From contig NZ_JARJNR010000002.1 of assembly GCF_030143255.1 (NCBI RefSeq), positions 1 through 64,000 on the forward strand: DNA of 64,000 nucleotides, given 5' to 3'. Source of the DNA: Frigidibacter sp. SD6-1 (GTDB taxonomy: Bacteria > Pseudomonadota > Alphaproteobacteria > Rhodobacterales > Rhodobacteraceae). The position numbers and the translations under genes are program-made. The notes beneath the pieces were generated by a model. The model had not been told where the DNA came from. It did no database searches and saw only the letters and a program-made list of their open reading frames with translations. Below are positions 1 through 8,348 of the stretch, in pieces; position 1 is the first letter of the stretch, and every line of letters begins with the position of its first letter.

Positions 1-167
1 GTTTGGGAGCTTGAATCACGCAGGCCGGGCAGCCTCAAGCCGATTAATGGGTCCTGACCCTAATTCCGCGTTCTCGGAGAACACCTCGAAATATGGTTCC
101 GTGAATGAGGACACCGTCCTGGCTGTTCCATTGGAAGTCATCTCATGTTGTCTCTACGATGGTCTAG
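1..167. other. Left-edge non-coding stretch
   Basis: No coding frame with a start and ribosome-binding site and no RNA gene was recognised in these bases. They lie downstream of the methyltransferase gene that reads leftward into them, and next to a region holding a transposase remnant, so they may be IS-scarred DNA. Nothing more can be said. Confidence 0.5.
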
Positions 168-902
168 CTAGATCTTGATGCAAAGTCGTACCTGATCATT
201 AACGCGGTTCAACATTGGCGCCCTGATTCCGGCGAAGTATTCGTCGACAGCCTTGCGTGAACCAGACCAGTAGCCATAGTCGTCAATGATGAGCACTCCG
301 CCGGGAGAAAGTCTTGGATATAGCTGTTCGAGTTCGAGCCTCGTGGATTCGTACCAGTCAGTATCGAGCCGCAGTATGGAGATCTGCTCCGGAACATCTG
401 TCTTGAGCGTTTCCAGCACGTCACCCTTCACGAAATTCACATTGTCTGTGGACAGCCCGGCATCCATGAAATTCTTCTCGACCTGTTCCAGCGAGGCGTA
501 ACACCAGCCTGTCTCGTCGCCATAGGTTTCCATGAGCGACGCCGCAGTAGCGCCATTCAAATCAACGTCCAATTCGGTCGGAGCGGTCATCCCTTCGAAC
601 GTATCATAAAGCCAGAGGCGACGCGGCGCGCCCAACATCTGGAAGGTTAACCCCGCCAAGATTGCGCTGCCGCCCATCCAAGCTCCGCATTCGACGAATG
701 CCCCCGGAATGCCAACGGTATGTACATACCTGCAGGCGTTGTAGAGCGCAAACATTGCGTCCTTGCCCGTCATGGTATGGTTGCGGGTCTTCATGAAGAG
801 CTCCATGAATGCCTCGTCAGCATCAATGTCGCGGATCGGGTAGTCCACCAACTGCGCATCATGCGTCTGAGAGTAAACGATTTTTCGTGGCTGAAGGGAC
901 AT
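168..902 (-). CDS. TylF/MycF-family class I SAM-dependent methyltransferase
   Basis: This 244-residue protein belongs by its look to the macrocin O-methyltransferase (TylF) family of SAM-dependent enzymes, which methylate hydroxyls of sugars in macrolides and surface glycans. Seen: the family's SAM-site segment GAFVECGAWMGGSA, the loop LWLYDTFEGM, and the metal-binding type LDTDWYESTRLELEQLYP and IIDDYGYWSG motifs near the C-terminus. The start at 902 is chosen because AAGAGGT sits a few bases upstream; an upstream in-frame ATG at 917 has no such site. The gene is isolated, with an IS3 remnant upstream, so its substrate cannot be read from context. A capsule or LPS sugar is a plausible but unproven acceptor. 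The family call is fairly sure; the substrate is unknown. Confidence 0.8.
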   Translation of the reverse strand: MSLQPRKIVYSQTHDAQLVDYPIRDIDADEAFMELFMKTRNHTMTGKDAMFALYNACRYVHTVGIPGAFVECGAWMGGSAILAGLTFQMLGAPRRLWLYDTFEGMTAPTELDVDLNGATAASLMETYGDETGWCYASLEQVEKNFMDAGLSTDNVNFVKGDVLETLKTDVPEQISILRLDTDWYESTRLELEQLYPRLSPGGVLIIDDYGYWSGSRKAVDEYFAGIRAPMLNRVNDQVRLCIKI

Positions 903-1101
903 TGTGACCTCTTGCATGGTTGTGGCGTTTCCACTTTCCCGAGAGACGCTACACACTCCCCAACGCGATTGGAATCTCGACTTTCGCTGAAAATGATCGC
1001 TGACTTCAGACCCAACTTCCCTCCTGCTTGTGGCAGAGTCCGTCGGCTGGTGATCTGATCCCCAACGTTGACCGCCCGACGGCGGAGGTTTCCGGCTTCG
1101 C

Positions 1102-1362
1102 TCAGGGTGACGGGCTGGTGAGTCCCCCCGATTTCGTCAGCATGATCGGGACCTTGTTGCCGATCGCACCGTGCGGCCATTCCTCGTTGCAGTATCTACG
1201 CCAAGCCTCCAGCTTTTCGGCGGCATCCGCAAGGGTCATGAACCAGGGCTGGTTCAGGCATTCGGTCCGGAACCAGCCATTGAACGCTTCGATGAACGCA
1301 TTGTCTGTAGGCTTGTCTGTAGGCTTGTCTGTAGGCTTGTCTGTAGGCTTGTCTGTAGGCTT
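1102..1362 (-). pseudogene. IS3-family transposase OrfB remnant (C-terminus only)
   Basis: Read leftward, the frame gives the typical end of an IS3-family OrfB integrase: KPTDNAFIEAFNGWFRTEC, then LNQPWFMTLADAAEKLEAW, RRYCNEEWPHGAIGN, and a TGA stop at 1102-1104. The DDE catalytic core that should precede KPTD is missing: upstream the frame runs through unrelated residues into a TAA at 1399-1401, with no start codon. At the broken end the KPTD codons are repeated five times. This is a dead fragment, not a functional transposase. Confidence 0.85.
1303..1362. repeat. Five-copy 12-bp tandem repeat inside the IS3 remnant
   Basis: Five exact head-to-tail copies of GTCTGTAGGCTT fill these 60 bases. 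On the minus strand each copy encodes Lys-Pro-Thr-Asp in the transposase frame, so the array is an in-frame expansion of a single conserved KPTD tetrapeptide at the break point of the remnant. There are no spacers, so it is a simple microsatellite-like array. Confidence 0.95.
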
Positions 1363-1518
1363 GGCACCGAGGGCGACCGCAGGGTCTTCAGAAAATGGTT
1401 AACGACCGGTCCGGCGACCCGGCAGGCCCACGTCCTGCCATACCCTCAGGCATACGCCCGGACATACGTTGCCAGCGCCACGGTTGTGAATAATTAACCC
1501 AGCGTTCGCAAGCACTTG

Positions 1519-2919
1519 TCAGCCGATCCGGTAGCCTTCCCGCACCAGATCGTCCGTCACCCTGCGGATCGCCTTTTCCAGAGTCTCGGCGACGAAATCG
1601 ATCTCGTCCTTCGTCACGATCAGGGGGGGCGACATCACGTTCAGATGGCCCATCGGGCGGACCATCAGCCCCATCTCCTCGGCCAGGTCCGAGATGCGCT
1701 TGGACTCGTTGGCCTCGTCCGGCAGGACCGCCTTCGTGGCCTTGTCGGCGACATTCTCGACGCAGAGCATCAGCCCCCTGCCCCGGACATTGCCGACGAG
1801 CGGCAGGGCCTCCAGTTCGCCCAGGCGGCGCTGGAAGTAGGGGCCGATCTCGCGGACATGCGCCAGAAGGCCCTCACGCTCCATGATCTCGATATTCTTC
1901 AGGGCTGCCGCGCAGGCGACCGGATGGCCGGAATAGGTGAAACCGGCGGTGAACCAGCGCTGGCCGCCCTCGGCCATCACGTCCCAGACCTTATCCGACA
2001 GGATCATCGCACCAAGCGGCTGATAGCCCGAGGTCAGGCCCTTGGCCGAACAGATCACGTCCGGCTGCACGCCGAATTCATCCAGAGACGCAAACCAGTG
2101 GCCCAGGCGCCCGAAGCCCGTCACCACCTCGTCGGCGATGAACAGGATCTCGTGACGCTGGCAGATCTCCCACATCCGTTTCAGGTAACCTTCGGGCGGT
2201 ATGATGATCCCGCCGGAGGCCTGGATCGGCTCGGCGATGAAACCGCCGATCCGGTCCGCTCCGACCCGGGCGATCAGCGCCTCGAACTCGGCGATGAGGT
2301 CATCGCAGAACTCAGCCTCGCTTAAGTGAGCGGGCCTGCGGTAGGGATTGGGACAGGACAGATGATGAATGCCCTCGGTCTTGTAGCGGAACTCCTCGAC
2401 CCGGTCGCCGGGGCGCTTGCCCACCGACTGCGCAAGATAGGTCGAGCCGTGATAGCTGTAGTCGCGCGCCACAACGTCGGTCTTCGCCGGATAGCCGCGC
2501 GCATGCTGGTAATAGGCGACCATCCGGACGGCCGTATCGACGGCGGTCGAGCCGCCCGTGGTGAACATCACCCGGTTGAGGTCACCCGGCGCGATCTCGG
2601 CGATCTTGCCCGCGAGCCGCGCGGACGGGTCGTTCGTCATGTCGACGAACGTGTTGGAAAAGCCAAGCTTCATCGCCTGATCGGCGATCGCATCGGCCAT
2701 CTCGCGGCGACCGAGCCCGATGTTGGTGCACCAGAGCCCGCCCACCGCGTCGAAATATTTCCGCCCCTCGGCGTCCCACAGGTAACAGCCTTCGCCCCGG
2801 CTGATCACCAGGGCGCCCTTCTCCTCGAAGGGGCCGAAATTCGTCCAAGGATGCAGGGCGTGGGCACGGTCCGTCTCCCACAGCGCCTCGTTGGACTTCG
2901 AGTGCACGGCGTGAGTCAT
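1519..2919 (-). CDS. Class III PLP-dependent aminotransferase (omega-transaminase type)
   Basis: This 466-residue fold-type I aminotransferase moves an amino group from an omega-amine or amino acid to a keto acid such as pyruvate. Seen: YFDAVGGLWCTNIG near residue 57, the glycine-rich FTTGGSTAVDTA at about 119, RDYSYHGST at 152, FIADEVVTGFGR with the cofactor Asp at about 263, and SAKGLTSGYQPLG with the Schiff-base Lys at about 293. The length is normal for the family. The start has GGAG about 7 bases upstream. The subgroup includes putrescine-, taurine- and beta-alanine-pyruvate transaminases and I cannot choose among them. The gene is alone in its orientation and preceded by two palindromes that may be operators. 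Confidence 0.9.
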   Translation of the reverse strand: MTHAVHSKSNEALWETDRAHALHPWTNFGPFEEKGALVISRGEGCYLWDAEGRKYFDAVGGLWCTNIGLGRREMADAIADQAMKLGFSNTFVDMTNDPSARLAGKIAEIAPGDLNRVMFTTGGSTAVDTAVRMVAYYQHARGYPAKTDVVARDYSYHGSTYLAQSVGKRPGDRVEEFRYKTEGIHHLSCPNPYRRPAHLSEAEFCDDLIAEFEALIARVGADRIGGFIAEPIQASGGIIIPPEGYLKRMWEICQRHEILFIADEVVTGFGRLGHWFASLDEFGVQPDVICSAKGLTSGYQPLGAMILSDKVWDVMAEGGQRWFTAGFTYSGHPVACAAALKNIEIMEREGLLAHVREIGPYFQRRLGELEALPLVGNVRGRGLMLCVENVADKATKAVLPDEANESKRISDLAEEMGLMVRPMGHLNVMSPPLIVTKDEIDFVAETLEKAIRRVTDDLVREGYRIG

Positions 2920-2940
2920 TTTGAATCTCCAGTCAGAATG

Positions 2941-2962
2941 ATTTTGACAGCATAGTCAAAAT
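2941..2962. promoter_or_regulatory. Inverted repeat upstream of the aminotransferase
   Basis: Perfect 8-bp arms, ATTTTGAC and GTCAAAAT, are separated by six bases. The site is about 20 bp upstream of the aminotransferase start, the usual place for a repressor or activator operator. The regulator is not identified. Confidence 0.5.
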
Positions 2963-2980
2963 CACGGCAGAGACAACGAG

Positions 2981-2998
2981 AATTTTTGATCAAAAATT
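2981..2998. promoter_or_regulatory. 18-bp perfect palindrome upstream of the aminotransferase
   Basis: The bases AATTTTTGATCAAAAATT form a perfect palindrome. It shares the TTTGA/TCAAA half-site with the inverted repeat about 20 bp closer to the gene, so the two may be a pair of binding sites for one regulator. It lies between the aminotransferase and the end of the leftward HerA-like gene. Confidence 0.45.
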
Positions 2999-3039
2999 TT
3001 CACCCCCGCCGTCGCGCCTTCGATCCGGCCGATGAGCGA

Positions 3040-4605
<1,566 letters not shown>

Positions 4606-4763
4606 GCGCACATCCTCCAGCGTCTCAAGTGTGGACGGCCGGATCAGCGTCCGCCCGCCGCGATACGGCCGCAGAATACATTCTTAACCTTGCAATGCCA
4701 TAGTCCCGTCATCCCGGACGCGCCTGTGCGCGCAAGGGATATGACTTCCTCCCTGTCAGACTG

Positions 4764-4791
4764 GCCGCGCCGCGATCGGCGCGGCTTTTTT
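4764..4791 (+). terminator. Intrinsic terminator with no gene in front of it
   Basis: Perfect 9-bp arms, GCCGCGCCG and CGGCGCGGC, with a CGAT loop are followed by six T. This is a textbook rho-independent terminator on the plus strand. The nearest upstream coding gene reads the other way, so the transcript it ends is unknown, perhaps a small RNA starting in 4620-4740. Confidence 0.8.
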
Positions 4792-4840
4792 CGTGATTTT
4801 TCCGTCAACTACCGGTTTACAAGTGCGGCGATTTTTCATG

Positions 4841-4869
4841 TTGACGAACGGGGGAAAGCCTTCTAGCGT
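4841..4869 (+). promoter_or_regulatory. Probable promoter upstream of ialB
   Basis: TTGACG (4841-4846) is followed after 17 bases by TAGCGT (4864-4869). The -35 is a good sigma-70 match and the -10 is of the weak form often met in alphaproteobacteria. It would start transcription about 200 bp ahead of the IalB gene. Confidence 0.4.
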
Positions 4870-4918
4870 CACGACCAATGAGATAGTCGGCCCGTCCGAC
4901 AGGGAGCGAGAAATGGAC

Positions 4919-4940
4919 CGGGACCCTTTATCGGGTCCCG
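4919..4940 (+). other. Stem-loop in the ialB leader
   Basis: Arms CGGGACCC and GGGTCCCG (8 bp, perfect) enclose TTTATC. It lies about 45 bases after the predicted transcription start and 140 bases before the IalB start. The following bases (TTCTGCTTT) are only weakly T-rich, so it could be an attenuator, a short RNA end or a stability element. The rest of the 4606-5079 gap shows nothing else convincing. Confidence 0.45.
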
Positions 4941-5079
4941 TTCTGCTTTGGGTCGCACGCTCTCGAACCTGGCGAATTTCCGCTGCCCCGACCGGCCCGC
5001 GCACCGCTTTTGCCCCTGACAGTCGCCGTACCCCGTGCTAAGGCACGCACCAACAGAAACCTTCGACGGACCCGCTCAC

Positions 5080-5709
5080 ATGACCGTTGCCGCCCGCTCG
5101 CTCCTCCTGCCGCTCGTGCTGAGCCTCTCGCTCGGCCAGATGGCCCTCGCGCAGGAGACCACGACCGAGAATCCGAATGTCACCGAGGCGCCCGCCACCG
5201 ACCAGCCGGTCACCGGGACCGAACTGAACATGGGAACCGACGTGGCCAATGTGGCCGAACCTTATGTCAAATCGACGCATGGCGACTGGCAGTTGCGCTG
5301 CATCCGCACCCAGGACGGTTCCGACCCGTGCGAGATCTATCAGCTTCTGAAGGATGCCAAGGGCAATTCGGTGGCCGAGATCACCATGGTCGCCCTGCCC
5401 GACGGCGGCCAGGCGGTGGCCGGCGCCACGGTCATCGTGCCCCTGGAAACGCTCCTGCCGCAGGAATTGCGCCTTGCCATCGACGGCGGCACGCCCAAGA
5501 GCTATCCCTACACGTTCTGCGCTGTCGTCGGCTGCTTCTCGCGGATCGGCTTCACCGGCGAAGAGATCGAGAAGATGAAGAAGGGCAACAAGGCCACGAT
5601 CTCGGTCGTGCCGATCGCCGCGCCGGACAAGATCGTCTCGGTCGATATCTCGCTCAAGGGCTTCACCGATGCGCTGACTGCGGTGAAGGCAGAGATGCCG
5701 AAGCCCTGA
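5080..5709 (+). CDS. Invasion-associated locus B (IalB) family periplasmic protein
   Basis: The 209-residue product begins with a clear signal peptide (hydrophobic LLLPLVLSLSLGQ, cleavage after ALA near residue 24). The mature part has the IalB pattern: STHGDWQLRC, a second Cys in DPCEIYQLL, LPDGGQ, LLPQELRLAIDGG and a Cys pair in FCAVVGCF. IalB proteins are secreted proteins of alphaproteobacteria, first linked to erythrocyte invasion in Bartonella; in free-living relatives their role is unknown. The ATG at 5080 is chosen because it begins the signal peptide; upstream in-frame codons add only low-complexity sequence. A strong terminator follows. Confidence 0.88.
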   Translation: MTVAARSLLLPLVLSLSLGQMALAQETTTENPNVTEAPATDQPVTGTELNMGTDVANVAEPYVKSTHGDWQLRCIRTQDGSDPCEIYQLLKDAKGNSVAEITMVALPDGGQAVAGATVIVPLETLLPQELRLAIDGGTPKSYPYTFCAVVGCFSRIGFTGEEIEKMKKGNKATISVVPIAAPDKIVSVDISLKGFTDALTAVKAEMPKP

Positions 5710-5733
5710 GGCGGACACGGGAAAAGCTGAAGG

Positions 5734-5760
5734 ACGCCGCCCCACGGGCGGCGTTTTCGT
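5734..5760 (+). terminator. Intrinsic terminator after ialB
   Basis: A 9-bp stem ACGCCGCCC/GGGCGGCGT with a CAC loop is followed by TTTTCGTTT. It lies between the convergent ialB and ketoacyl synthase genes and terminates the plus-strand transcript. Confidence 0.8.
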
Positions 5761-5761
5761 T

Positions 5762-6952
5762 TCACGCCCGGCGCAGGGCCAGAACCGCGTTGAGGCCACC
5801 AAAGGCGAAGGCATTCGCCAGACAGGCGGAAACCTCGGCGGTCCGCGGGGCGCGCTGCACGAGGTCGAGAGCGCAGTCGGGATCGGGATCAGCGAGGCCG
5901 ACAGTCGGCGCGATCCCCTCGCCCCGAAGCGCCGCGAGGCAGGCAAGCAGTTCCACCGCCCCGGCCGCCCCCATCAGATGGCCATGCGCGCCCTTGGTCG
6001 AGGAAACGGCAACGCCGCCCGGAAAGGTCGCGCGGATCGCCTCGGCCTCGGCCCGGTCATTCGCACGCGTGCCGGTCCCGTGGGCCTTCACATAGCCGAC
6101 CTCGCCGGGCGCGAGGCCCGCATCGGCCAGCGCCCCGCGCATCGCCCTCTCGGCACCTGCCGCCGACGGCAGGACCATGTCCTCGGCATCGGCGCCCATG
6201 GAAAAACCGGCGACCTCGGCAAGGACCGGCGCCCCGCGCGCAAGCGCTGCCTCCCGCTCCTCCAATAGATAAATCGCCGCCCCCTCGCCCATCACCAGCC
6301 CGTTGCGCATCCGGTCGAACGGCCGACAGCCATCGGGCGAGAGAACCCGCAAGCCCTCCCACGCCTTGAGGCCGCCGAAAGTCAGCATCGCATCCGCACC
6401 GCCCGCCAGCATCGCAGGGGCGGCGCCCGAGCGGATCATCTGGAAAGCCAGCCCGATGGCATGATTCGCCGACGCACAGGCGGACGAAACGGCAAAGGTC
6501 GGCCCTTTGCAGCCGAACTCGATCCCGATCCGGCTCGCGGGCGCATTCATCATCAGGCGCGGCACGGTGAAAGGATGCACCCTTTCGCGCCCCTCGGCGA
6601 AGACCGCGCGATAGGCCGCCTCGGCCGTCTCATGCCCGCCGCCCGCCGTGCCGACGATCACCCCCGCACCGGGCGGCATAGCCGTCAGGCCCGAAGAGGC
6701 CACCGCCTGCCGCGCCGACTGAAGGGCGAACTGCGTCGCCCGGTCGAGAAGCGCCAGATCGCGGGGGGGGAAATGCCGGGCAGGATCGAAGTCCGTGACC
6801 GGCGCACCGATCCCCACCGTCAGCCGGTCCGCATCGGGCAAGTCGAGCGTCCGGATCGCCGTACGTCCGGCGATCAGACCGGCGATGGTGTCGGCTACCG
6901 ACTGGCTAAGCGGATTGACCGTGCCCGCCCCGGTGATGACCACCCGCCGCAT
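5762..6952 (-). CDS. Beta-ketoacyl-ACP synthase (FabF/KAS II type)
   Basis: This 396-residue thiolase-fold condensing enzyme extends acyl chains with malonyl-ACP. The catalytic triad is present: Cys159 in VSSACASAN, His291 in KAHGTGT and His325 in KGAHGHLMGAAG. The GVIVGTAGGG and FAFGGLNAVL segments are also typical. The length is near the FabF norm of about 410. It is the last gene of a leftward operon, 6 bp after the acyl carrier protein gene, with LpxD-like and L,D-transpeptidase genes upstream. This context points to a dedicated lipid such as a special LPS acyl chain rather than bulk fatty acid synthesis. The enzyme class is sure; the pathway is inference. Confidence 0.88.
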   Translation of the reverse strand: MRRVVITGAGTVNPLSQSVADTIAGLIAGRTAIRTLDLPDADRLTVGIGAPVTDFDPARHFPPRDLALLDRATQFALQSARQAVASSGLTAMPPGAGVIVGTAGGGHETAEAAYRAVFAEGRERVHPFTVPRLMMNAPASRIGIEFGCKGPTFAVSSACASANHAIGLAFQMIRSGAAPAMLAGGADAMLTFGGLKAWEGLRVLSPDGCRPFDRMRNGLVMGEGAAIYLLEEREAALARGAPVLAEVAGFSMGADAEDMVLPSAAGAERAMRGALADAGLAPGEVGYVKAHGTGTRANDRAEAEAIRATFPGGVAVSSTKGAHGHLMGAAGAVELLACLAALRGEGIAPTVGLADPDPDCALDLVQRAPRTAEVSACLANAFAFGGLNAVLALRRA

Positions 6953-6958
6953 CGGGCC

Positions 6959-7222
6959 TCAGCCCCGGGCGCGCACGAGCGCCTCGACCTCGGCGATGAT
7001 CTCGCCCACGGTCGCGGTGCCGAAGGCGGTCGCCTCGGGCCTGTTGGCATTGAAGGGCACGGTGATGCCGAACCGCTCCTCGATGGCGAAGATCGCCTCG
7101 ACGAGGCCCAGACTGTCGAGCCCGAGGTCCGAAGCAGGCAGGTCGGCCCGCACTTCAGTAGCATCGAGAAGCGCCTCGCGTGCAAGGATCGCGGTCACTT
7201 GGGCGGCGATGTCAGCCGTCAT
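6959..7222 (-). CDS. Acyl carrier protein
   Basis: This 87-residue carrier protein holds the phosphopantetheine attachment motif LGLDSLGLVEAIFAIEERF with Ser37 as the modified residue. After helix II it has a longer loop (FNANRPEATAFGTATVGE) than housekeeping AcpP, resembling specialised carriers such as the rhizobial AcpXL. The ATG at 7222 is used because AAGGA lies 8 bases upstream; another ATG at 7228 is too close to that site. The start overlaps the end of the lpxD-like gene by 11 bp and the ketoacyl synthase follows after 6 bp. It probably holds the acyl chain shared by those two enzymes. Confidence 0.85.
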   Translation of the reverse strand: MTADIAAQVTAILAREALLDATEVRADLPASDLGLDSLGLVEAIFAIEERFGITVPFNANRPEATAFGTATVGEIIAEVEALVRARG

Positions 7223-8318
7223 GGCCATCGTCCTTCGCCCCCGACCGCGCCCGAAGCTCGGCCACCTGCGCAAAGAGGCGCGGCAGGCGGCGGATGTTCT
7301 TCCAGGCGTCGATATGGGTTTCCATCCTGATCGCGGGATAGCCGAGCAATACCCGACCCGCAGGCGCGTTCGACATGATCTTGGTCGCGCCGCCCGCGAT
7401 CACGTCGTCGCCGACGAAAAGGTTGTCGCCCACGCCGCACTGCCCGCCCATCACCACCCGGTCGCCAATGCGTGTCGATCCGGCGATGCCGACCTGACCG
7501 CAGAGCAGACAGTCGCGCCCGACCGTCACGTTATGGGCGATATGGACGAGGTTATCGAGCTTCGTCCCCGAGCCGATCCGCGTGGCGCGGATCGTACCCC
7601 GGTCGATGGCGCAATTGGCACCCACCTCGACATCATCGCCGATCTCGACGGTGCCCAGCGAATGGATGCGCAGCCAGTTCTGGTCCGTCACCTCGCCGCG
7701 CTCGCCCAGCGTCTCGCGGATCTGTTCGACGCCGGATTTCTTCTCGGTCACGAAGGAAAAGCCGTCCGATCCGATCACCGCGCCGGGCTGGCAGATGAAC
7801 CTGTCGCCGATCGTGATCCGCGCGCCGATCTGCGCGCCGGTGTGGATCAGCGCGTCGGCGCCGATCGCGGCCCCTTCGGCGATGGTGACATGGCTGGCGA
7901 TCCGGGCGTTCGCCCCGATCCGGACCCCTCGGCCGATGACGACAAAGGCACCGATCGCCGCGCCCGGGGCGATGCTGGCACCGGGGTCGATGACCGCGCT
8001 TGCATGGATGCCCGGCGCGATCTCGGGCCCCGGATCGAAGAGCCGCGTGAGGCCCGACATCGCCAGCCGCGGCCGCCCGACGAGGATCGCGGTCGTCAGC
8101 CCCAGTGCCTGCCAGTCGGCATCGGCCCAAAGGACAGCCGCGCGCGCCCGTCCCAGCGCAAGGCCCGGCGCATATTTCGGGTCCATGGCCAACGCCAGCT
8201 GATCCGGCCCCGCCTGCGCCGGCTCCGCCGCGCCCGTCACGCGAAGGCTTGCCTCGCCGACGGCGGCGCCGCCGATGGCACGCGCGATCTCTTCGATAGT
8301 ATGACCGGTCTCTGCCAT
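7212..8318 (-). CDS. lpxD: UDP-3-O-acylglucosamine N-acyltransferase (LpxD type)
   Basis: This 368-residue protein has the LpxD plan: an N-terminal uridine-binding region (about 1-100) and a long left-handed beta-helix of hexapeptide repeats (about 100-320, for example the PGASIAPGAAIGAFVVIG stretch), then a C-terminal helix. The catalytic His lies in DNLVHIAHNV (His262 by position). LpxD moves an R-3-hydroxyacyl chain from ACP to UDP-3-O-acylglucosamine in lipid A synthesis. Here it sits with an acyl carrier protein and a ketoacyl synthase instead of the bamA-fabZ-lpxA neighbours found in many proteobacteria, so it may be a second copy or an LpxD-like enzyme for another amino sugar. The 30 bp gap to the L,D-transpeptidase gene suggests co-transcription. 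Confidence 0.85.
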   Translation of the reverse strand: MAETGHTIEEIARAIGGAAVGEASLRVTGAAEPAQAGPDQLALAMDPKYAPGLALGRARAAVLWADADWQALGLTTAILVGRPRLAMSGLTRLFDPGPEIAPGIHASAVIDPGASIAPGAAIGAFVVIGRGVRIGANARIASHVTIAEGAAIGADALIHTGAQIGARITIGDRFICQPGAVIGSDGFSFVTEKKSGVEQIRETLGERGEVTDQNWLRIHSLGTVEIGDDVEVGANCAIDRGTIRATRIGSGTKLDNLVHIAHNVTVGRDCLLCGQVGIAGSTRIGDRVVMGGQCGVGDNLFVGDDVIAGGATKIMSNAPAGRVLLGYPAIRMETHIDAWKNIRRLPRLFAQVAELRARSGAKDDGHDG

Positions 8319-8348
8319 GGGTACTCCCGCGCCTCTCAGCGCCGAGAT

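Noticed and set aside
1303-1362. Possible CRISPR-like array
   Set aside because: The repeats are 12 bp and directly adjacent with no spacers; this is a tandem coding repeat.
4913-5041. 41-codon frame with AGGGAG upstream, ahead of ialB
   Set aside because: The ribosome-binding site is fair, but the peptide has no recognisable features and the frame includes a hairpin, so the bases are better explained as a leader.
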